Assembly: GCA_023431055.1 (NCBI GenBank)
Contig: JAEYXX010000138.1
Location: 1-47,093, forward strand
Reading direction: 5' to 3'
DNA from: Pseudomonadota bacterium
GTDB lineage: Bacteria; Pseudomonadota; Gammaproteobacteria; Pseudomonadales; Pseudomonadaceae
DNA length: 47,093 bases
Made by a program: the position numbers and the translations under genes. The notes beneath the pieces are model-generated. The model did no database searches. It saw only the letters and a list, made by a program, of their open reading frames with translations, and had not been told where the DNA came from. Shown in pieces: positions 43,255 through 47,093 of this stretch (within the stretch, counting starts at the first letter, position 1; the number at the start of each line of letters is the position of its first letter).

Positions 43255-43310
43255 GCCCCGGTGAGCGGCAACTCACCAGGGCCAACCAACCCCGAAGGAG
43301 AACCACCATG
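43255..43310 (+). promoter_or_regulatory. CGGCAA hairpin/start element, copy 4
   Basis: GCCCCGGTGAG (43255-43265), CGGCAA loop (43266-43271), CTCACCAGGGC (43272-43282): 6 bp, one C-A mismatch, then 4 bp. It is followed by CAACCAACC and CCGAAGGAGAACCACCATG. Confidence 0.75.
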
Positions 43311-44141
43311 CAAGCAGAACCCAAAGAAGTCAGCGTCGATAAGGCTAACACGCCAGCCGAACAAGCACTGCGCCCTGCAAATGGAAAAGCGCGACGCTTT
43401 CTCGTAAGGCTTAAAGACCTGAACGCGCTGGGCAGCCTCGCAGAGGGAGAACCCGGCGTCTGCCTTGTGCCAGCTGCTGACCATGACTACGTCCTGACAC
43501 AGCTTCTTGCAGAGCAACGTCGTAACCGCACCATGGCGCATGAGGCAAAGCCGAGTCGCGCAGATGCACTTGTGCCGTGCGGCGAATGCCACGAAGGCCT
43601 GCAGATGATCGACCCCTACGACGGCGGCACATTCATCACCTGCAGCCGCTGCAACGGGCGCGGCATGCTCACCACATGCCCTATGTGCTTCGGCGCAGTG
43701 CCGGCTGATCGAGCGCACCTGCTGGAAAGTGAGCAAGCCGCCAACCAGTGGACGAACAACAAACCGAACGAACCAGGTGCCTATTGGGTGCGCGGCTTCC
43801 GTATCGGGGAACCGGACTCCCGACCGGCTCTGGTCGAAGTGGCCATCAACGAAAACGGCACGTTGCTGTGCAACATGAACGACAGCAACACCAACGACGA
43901 CCTGCGCGAATGGTCATTCGTCGAAGACCTGGCCGAGCGCTTCGAGTGGCTCGGCCCGCTTGGCCTGACCGTCGCGGGGGAGGGTTCAACCAGAGAACGC
44001 GAGCTATCCCACGCACTTGACCTGGCAATTCGCTCGCTCGACCAGTTGGTCCCCTACCTGGGCAAGGTGCCGGCTGATGTTGGCTTGCTGAATGAAGCGC
44101 TGATGGCAGGTCGCAAGGCACTGCAAGGCGGTGCCGTATGA
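43308..44141 (+). CDS. Protein with DnaJ-like cysteine-rich zinc motif
   Basis: 277 aa. The middle (about 90-130) has three CxxC units, CGECHEG, CSRCNGRG and CPMCFG, like part of the DnaJ zinc centre. The N-terminus (about 30-70, RFLVRLKDLNALGSLAEGEPG) and the C-terminal helical part show no family I know; NKPNEPGAYWVRGFRIGEPDSRPALVEVAI resembles phage proteins of unknown role. AAGGAG at 7 nt before the ATG. Confidence 0.7.
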   Translation: MQAEPKEVSVDKANTPAEQALRPANGKARRFLVRLKDLNALGSLAEGEPGVCLVPAADHDYVLTQLLAEQRRNRTMAHEAKPSRADALVPCGECHEGLQMIDPYDGGTFITCSRCNGRGMLTTCPMCFGAVPADRAHLLESEQAANQWTNNKPNEPGAYWVRGFRIGEPDSRPALVEVAINENGTLLCNMNDSNTNDDLREWSFVEDLAERFEWLGPLGLTVAGEGSTRERELSHALDLAIRSLDQLVPYLGKVPADVGLLNEALMAGRKALQGGAV

Positions 44142-44413
44142 CCTGCGCAGGAACCAAGCTGCGGCAGCGCTTCCTGGAGCGCATGCAGCAAGTCGCTATC
44201 GGCGCCCAGCTGGAGCGCAAGGGCCGCGTGTGGCGGGTCATGAAGCAACAGCGCACCGAAACTGGCGTTGTGCTTCAGCTTCGCCATGGTCGCCACGACT
44301 TCCGCCTTTATGTCCCGGTGACCCTGGACGGCCCGGAGCTGTGGCACGCCGAGTTCCGCTCGAAAGCCCTGCCGCCAACTCAACGCGAGATGTTCGCCGG
44401 AGGTGTCCAATGA
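44138..44413 (+). CDS. Hypothetical early protein
   Basis: 91 aa, basic (MTCAGTKLRQRFLERMQQVAIGAQLERKGRVWRVMKQQR), with a beta-rich middle (GVVLQLRHGRHDFRLYVPVTLDG). No family recognised. Coupled to both neighbours by ATGA overlaps. Confidence 0.7.
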   Translation: MTCAGTKLRQRFLERMQQVAIGAQLERKGRVWRVMKQQRTETGVVLQLRHGRHDFRLYVPVTLDGPELWHAEFRSKALPPTQREMFAGGVQ

Positions 44414-44616
44414 CTCGCGCACGCCCAACCCTCGCCAGCCACCGCCTGGTGCTGCCCAACATCTGCGACATCTGCGGCCGCGCTCGCTCGGCCGGCAAGC
44501 ACGCCAAATGCAGCCGCATCCGCCAGCAAACCAAGCAGGCCGAGTGGGCCACATTCATGGCCGAACAAGCCGCCAAACGCCAAGCCAAACAGGAGCGCCG
44601 CCGCTATGGCCGTTGA
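44410..44616 (+). CDS. Small zinc-finger-like basic protein
   Basis: 68 aa. CDICGRARSAGKHAKCS (about 19-35) is a short treble-clef/zinc-ribbon-like motif; the rest is basic and helical (AAKRQAKQERRRYGR), suited to nucleic-acid binding. Overlaps the previous and the next gene. Confidence 0.7.
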   Translation: MTRARPTLASHRLVLPNICDICGRARSAGKHAKCSRIRQQTKQAEWATFMAEQAAKRQAKQERRRYGR

Positions 44617-44839
44617 AATCCGCTGCCGCTACGCCACCGGCACCTACGTGGCCACCGTCAAAGGCGAGAAGCGCACCGCCAGCAACACCATCAGCGCCCG
44701 CCACGCCGCCGAAGCCATGGCCGTCAAACTCGGCCTCGACCCGGCCCACCTGGTGGAGAAAGAACGCGACCTGATCGACCCGAAAGACCGCGTCGTCTTC
44801 ATCCATCCAGGAGAGCGGCAGGAGGTGGGCCATGGCTGA
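44606..44839 (+). CDS. Hypothetical early protein
   Basis: 77 aa, MAVEIRCRYATGTYVATVKGEKRTASNTISARHAAEAMAVKLG. A beta-hairpin then helix pattern like small double-stranded-RNA-binding-type folds (beta-beta-alpha), but I cannot assign it. CAGGAGCG precedes the ATG inside the upstream gene. Confidence 0.65.
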   Translation: MAVEIRCRYATGTYVATVKGEKRTASNTISARHAAEAMAVKLGLDPAHLVEKERDLIDPKDRVVFIHPGERQEVGHG

Positions 44840-45026
44840 CCAGGCCGACCGCCAGCACATGCACGAATGCGAGGCGCGCCACTGGCTGCGCCTCGGCTAC
44901 ACCACCGAGGCCATGGTCGACGAGCTGCGCGAGAAGATCACCACCAAGCGCGGCGCCGCTGCCGCCGAGCGGCTGATCGAGGAAATGCGCCGGCAGTGGC
45001 GGCGGCGTGGCGAATGGCTTACCTGA
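44832..45026 (+). CDS. Hypothetical early protein
   Basis: 64 aa, MADQADRQHMHECEARHWLRLGYTTEAMVDELREKITTKRG, helical and basic at the C-terminus (EEMRRQWRRRGEW). No family recognised. GGCAGGAGGT lies directly upstream of the ATG. Last of the small overlapping early genes before the integrase. Confidence 0.7.
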   Translation: MADQADRQHMHECEARHWLRLGYTTEAMVDELREKITTKRGAAAAERLIEEMRRQWRRRGEWLT

Positions 45027-45048
45027 CAAGAATCAGCCGCTGCAACTT

Positions 45049-45096
45049 CTCGGCCCCAATGTGGGCCGAGCTTATTTCCGGCCCATACACTGGGCC
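45049..45096 (+). promoter_or_regulatory. Tandem hairpins in the integrase leader
   Basis: CTCGGCCC (45049-45056)/GGGCCGAG (45063-45070), followed by CTTATTT, and GGCCCA (45080-45085)/TGGGCC (45091-45096), followed by TTTCGTT. Both sit in the 93-nt gap before the integrase, so the early transcript may be attenuated there. The GGCCC and GGGCC arms of the two could also pair with each other. Confidence 0.5.
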
Positions 45097-45119
45097 TTTC
45101 GTTGTGCCGGAGGGCGCAG

Positions 45120-46286
45120 ATGGCAAAGGGTGTAGAGGTACGCGGCAACCGCGTGCGTGTGTATTTCCGGTATCAGGGCGAACTGTGCCGCGAGCCGTTC
45201 AACGGCGACGCCACGCCCGAAAACATCGCCCAGGCCGAGCGCCTGGTCGGCATGATCGAGTACGAAATCAAGGCAGGCACATTCAGCTATGCCCGCCACT
45301 TCCCCGACTCGCCCAGGGTGAAAACCAACACCCTGGGCCACTACATGGACCTGTGGCTAGAGATCAAACGCAACGAAATGGCGCCGTCCGGCTTCCGCAC
45401 CTACAAGAGCAAGGTCGAGACGCACATCCGCCCGCGCTGGGGCGATGAACAGGCCGACGCCATCGACCACCTGCACCTGCAGGCGTGGGTGCACAAGACG
45501 CTGATGCCGTCCCTGCATAACCGCACCGTGCGCGAGATTGTCAGCCTGGTGAAACAGGTCTTCACCCTGTACCGCGCGCGCAACCGCTCGGCGCACGACC
45601 CGACCGAGGGCATCACCATCCGCCAGCCCGACCCGGACGAGGTCGACCCGTTCACCCGCGAGGAAATCGACGCAATCCTCAGCACGCCTACGGACAAGAT
45701 CCAGGAGCTGCTGCTCGCTCAGTTCATGCTGTGGACGGGGCCGAGGGTGTCCGAGGCCATCGCGCTGGCCTGGGAAGACGTCGACCTCAAGGCCGGCACG
45801 GTGAGGTTCCGCCGCGGCCAAGTGCGTGGCGTGTACAAGGTGACGAAGAACAGACGGTCAAACCGCGAGGTGCGCTTGCTCAAGCCTGCGCTCCAGGCGC
45901 TGCACGCGATGGCCATCCATACGCAGAAGCTCAAGCCGGTGGAAGTCGAAGTGCTCGACCGGGACAACAAGACCAGGAAGCGCCAAGCGCTGCGGTTCGT
46001 GTTCCATTGCACCAGCACGGGTGCAGCGCACAGCAGTTCCGACATGCTGCTCAAGGGATTCTGGCGCCCGCACCTGGCAGCAGCCGACGTGCGGTACCGG
46101 GGGCCGAACAACTGCCGCCACACCTACGCCAGCCAGCTGCTCACCACCGGCGCCGTCACGCTGCAGTGGCTCAAGGATCAGATGGGCCACACCACCATTG
46201 CCATGCTTGAACGCCATTACGGCAAGTACATCAGCAAGGACGGCCCGGACATGATCCCCTTGCTGGAGCACGCCCTAAAGCTCTGA
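45120..46286 (+). CDS. int: Tyrosine-family site-specific integrase
   Basis: 388 aa phage integrase. The N-terminal arm-binding part resembles DUF3596 (about 1-60, VRGNRVRVYFRYQGELCREPF), followed by a core-binding SAM-like domain (about 70-155) and the catalytic domain. Arg209 (TGPRVSEA), a Lys near 243, Arg333 (NNCRHTYASQL), His357 (MGHTTI) and Tyr367 (RHYGKY) fit the active site. The first His of the HxxR box is replaced by Asn330, which some integrases tolerate. The start at 45120 follows GGAGGG. It reads toward attR, 133 nt away. Confidence 0.93.
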   Translation: MAKGVEVRGNRVRVYFRYQGELCREPFNGDATPENIAQAERLVGMIEYEIKAGTFSYARHFPDSPRVKTNTLGHYMDLWLEIKRNEMAPSGFRTYKSKVETHIRPRWGDEQADAIDHLHLQAWVHKTLMPSLHNRTVREIVSLVKQVFTLYRARNRSAHDPTEGITIRQPDPDEVDPFTREEIDAILSTPTDKIQELLLAQFMLWTGPRVSEAIALAWEDVDLKAGTVRFRRGQVRGVYKVTKNRRSNREVRLLKPALQALHAMAIHTQKLKPVEVEVLDRDNKTRKRQALRFVFHCTSTGAAHSSSDMLLKGFWRPHLAAADVRYRGPNNCRHTYASQLLTTGAVTLQWLKDQMGHTTIAMLERHYGKYISKDGPDMIPLLEHALKL

Positions 46287-46305
46287 ATCCAGGCCCAGAA
46301 ACGAC

Positions 46306-46334
46306 AAAAGGCAGCCCTCGCAGGCTGCCTTTTT
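46306..46334 (+). terminator. Terminator of integrase gene
   Basis: AAAAGGCAGCC (46306-46316), 6-nt loop, GGCTGCCTTTT (46323-46333) with the T run built into the stem's end and one more T. It ends the rightward early transcript before attR and may also act leftward. Confidence 0.9.
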
Positions 46335-46353
46335 CGTACCACCATTCCCAAAG

Positions 46354-46361
46354 TGTTCCCA
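46354..46361 (+). repeat. TGTTCCCA near attR (candidate integrase arm site)
   Basis: The same octamer as in the left arm (11287, 11298), 58 bp from the att core, with ATTCCCA at 46344-46350 beside it. Confidence 0.4.
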
Positions 46362-46418
46362 AAACGCTCCCCTCTGAGAAGCGATCCGGCCACAACCCCC
46401 GGAAATACTGGCTTGTAC

Positions 46419-46445
46419 ATGGTGCGGACGGAGAGACTCGAACTC
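46419..46445. other. attR core (27-bp direct repeat)
   Basis: Identical to 11190-11216. The phage-supplied copy restores the CCA end, acceptor strand and T arm of tRNA-Leu, so the tRNA gene stays whole. Confidence 0.9.
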
Positions 46446-46504
46446 TCACACCTTGCGGCGCCAGAACCTAAATCTGGTGTGTCTACCAATTTCACCACGT
46501 CCGC
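46420..46504 (-). tRNA. tRNA-Leu (UAG)
   Basis: An 85-nt tRNA with encoded CCA. Acceptor GCGGACG pairs with CGTCCGC, the anticodon loop TTTAGGT gives UAG, and a class II variable arm follows. Its 3' end is the phage att core, the usual target for this kind of integrase. It is the last of three co-directional tRNA genes. Confidence 0.95.
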
Positions 46505-46560
46505 GTGGTTTGAAGCTTAAAACAAAAACGCCAGGCTTTTTGGCCTGGCGTTCTGGAATA

Positions 46561-46636
46561 TGGGGTGGACGATGGGAATCGAACCCACGACACCAGGAGC
46601 CACAATCCTGTGCTCTACCAACTGAGCTACGCCCAC
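46561..46636 (-). tRNA. tRNA-His (GUG)
   Basis: 76 nt with encoded CCA. Anticodon loop TTGTGGC gives GUG. The extra G at -1 typical of tRNA-His is encoded at 46637 and can pair with C73. Confidence 0.95.
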
Positions 46637-46674
46637 CATATTGCATTGCTTACTCAAATTGCCTGACCGCCAAA

Positions 46675-46751
46675 TGGCGCACCCGGCAGGACTCGAACCT
46701 GCGACCATCCGCTTAGAAGGCGGATGCTCTATCCAGCTGAGCTACGGGCGC
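46675..46751 (-). tRNA. tRNA-Arg (UCU)
   Basis: 77 nt with encoded CCA. Acceptor GCGCCCG/CGGGTGC pairs, anticodon loop CTTCTAA gives UCU. First tRNA of the operon. Confidence 0.95.
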
Positions 46752-46862
46752 TTATCCATCCGCCAGCGCAGACTTAGAAGCTTTCGACTCCGGCCTTGCC
46801 ACGAGAGCTTGGCTTTTGCCGTCTCACCCAGCGAGTGGCTGTTCCTGAGAAGCGGGGCGAAT

Positions 46863-46889
46863 GTTATAGACGCCCCCTGACCCCGTCAA
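46863..46889 (-). promoter_or_regulatory. Promoter of the tRNA operon
   Basis: On the - strand TTGACG (46889-46884) and TATAAC (46868-46863), 15 nt apart, with a GC-rich stretch (TTCGCCCCGC) after the -10, as in stringently controlled stable-RNA promoters. The spacing is slightly short. Confidence 0.6.
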
Positions 46890-47020
46890 CATAAATTTTC
46901 AAAAAAGTTCAGCGATATAAAGGAGTTACGCGAAATCGATGGCAGGCGCCTTTGCCCGAGTGAGCGCCCATGCGAGAATGCGCGTCCTTTTTTCATCCTT
47001 ATTAATGGTTAACCAGCGCA

Positions 47021-47093
47021 ATGACCGCACAACTGATCGACGGCAAGGCGATCGCCGCCAGCCTCCGCCAGCAGATTGCCCAACGTGTCGCCG
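47021..47093 (+). CDS. folD: FolD, methylenetetrahydrofolate dehydrogenase/cyclohydrolase (partial, 5' end)
   Basis: Only the first 24 codons are in the window: MTAQLIDGKAIAASLRQQIAQ, the usual FolD start. The bifunctional enzyme interconverts one-carbon tetrahydrofolate forms. folD beside the tRNA-Arg/His/Leu cluster and tig matches the Pseudomonas order. It is divergent from the tRNA operon. Confidence 0.88.
   Translation, partial: MTAQLIDGKAIAASLRQQIAQRVA

Larger units (their letters stand above)
11190..46445. mobile_element. P2/phiCTX-like prophage inserted in tRNA-Leu(UAG)
   Basis: A 35.3-kb element bounded by 27-bp direct repeats of the tRNA-Leu 3' end. It has a full myovirus set in P2 order (Q P O N M L X, lysis, R S V W J I H, FI FII E T U D), repressor, early regulators, primase-helicase, Ogr and integrase. 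No structural gene appears broken, and cos, att, promoters and the frameshift site are all present, so it looks intact. Integrase, att, cos and portal are contiguous, an arrangement known from phiCTX, whereas P2 has att in mid-genome. Replication differs from P2: there is a toprim primase-helicase and no recognisable gpA nickase. Confidence 0.95.

Noticed and set aside
46217..46716. Short frames over the tRNA-Leu and tRNA-His genes
   Set aside because: They translate tRNA sequence and its flanks; no coding signal.

Overview
The window is high-GC Pseudomonas-type chromosome carrying one complete-looking P2/phiCTX-like prophage. The host order tig-clpP-clpX-lon-hupB-ppiD-fabI, with folD and a tRNA-Arg/His/Leu cluster on the far side of tig, is the order known from Pseudomonas. 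The species cannot be fixed from the sequence alone; a lipoprotein of the phospholipase D family sits between ppiD and fabI.

Host left flank (1-11189): enoyl-ACP reductase FabI and a PLD-family lipoprotein on the + strand, then a - strand block for proteostasis: PpiD foldase, the nucleoid protein HU-beta, Lon protease, the ClpX unfoldase, the ClpP peptidase and trigger factor. Intrinsic terminators separate most units. lon has a match to a heat-shock (sigma32) promoter and hupB a near-consensus sigma70 promoter.

Prophage (11190-46445): a 27-bp direct repeat identical to the 3' end of tRNA-Leu(UAG) bounds the element. The gene order is attL, a gene-free 0.7-kb end with a GGTAAT/ATTACC repeat array and a P2/186-like cos site, then portal and terminase (- strand). 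The + strand then carries capsid genes, a lysis module (holin, muramidase, Rz/Rz1, plus a papain-like hydrolase), tail completion, baseplate with a PAAR tip, tail fibre, sheath/tube, the E/E' frameshift pair, tape measure, U and D. A short cargo island follows, with a BRCT-domain protein and a divergent pair that share start-codon bases. After it come a CI-like repressor, a CII-like and AntA/B-like regulatory region, an Ogr-type zinc-finger late activator, a toprim-primase/helicase fusion in place of the P2 gpA nickase, a set of small early genes, and a tyrosine integrase next to attR. Integrase, att, cos and portal are adjacent, as in phage phiCTX and unlike P2, where att is internal.

Regulation can be read from the sequence. 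Three palindromes of the form GTTGTA-N11-TACAAC serve four late promoters; each is followed at exactly 32 nt by a -10-like hexamer (CAGCAT, GACCAT, AACCAT, CAGCAT). They would drive terminase/portal (leftward) and the O, V and FI operons (rightward) under the encoded Ogr. The predicted P and V transcripts start at or next to their ATG, so they look leaderless. In the early region, four genes are each preceded by a hairpin with an identical CGGCAA hexaloop on a stem of different sequence, followed by the same Shine-Dalgarno/start block. This looks like a repeated structured RNA element that I do not recognise from any described class.

Right flank (46420-47093): tRNA-Leu(UAG), tRNA-His(GUG) and tRNA-Arg(UCU) on the - strand with a recognisable promoter, then the start of folD on the + strand, cut by the window edge.
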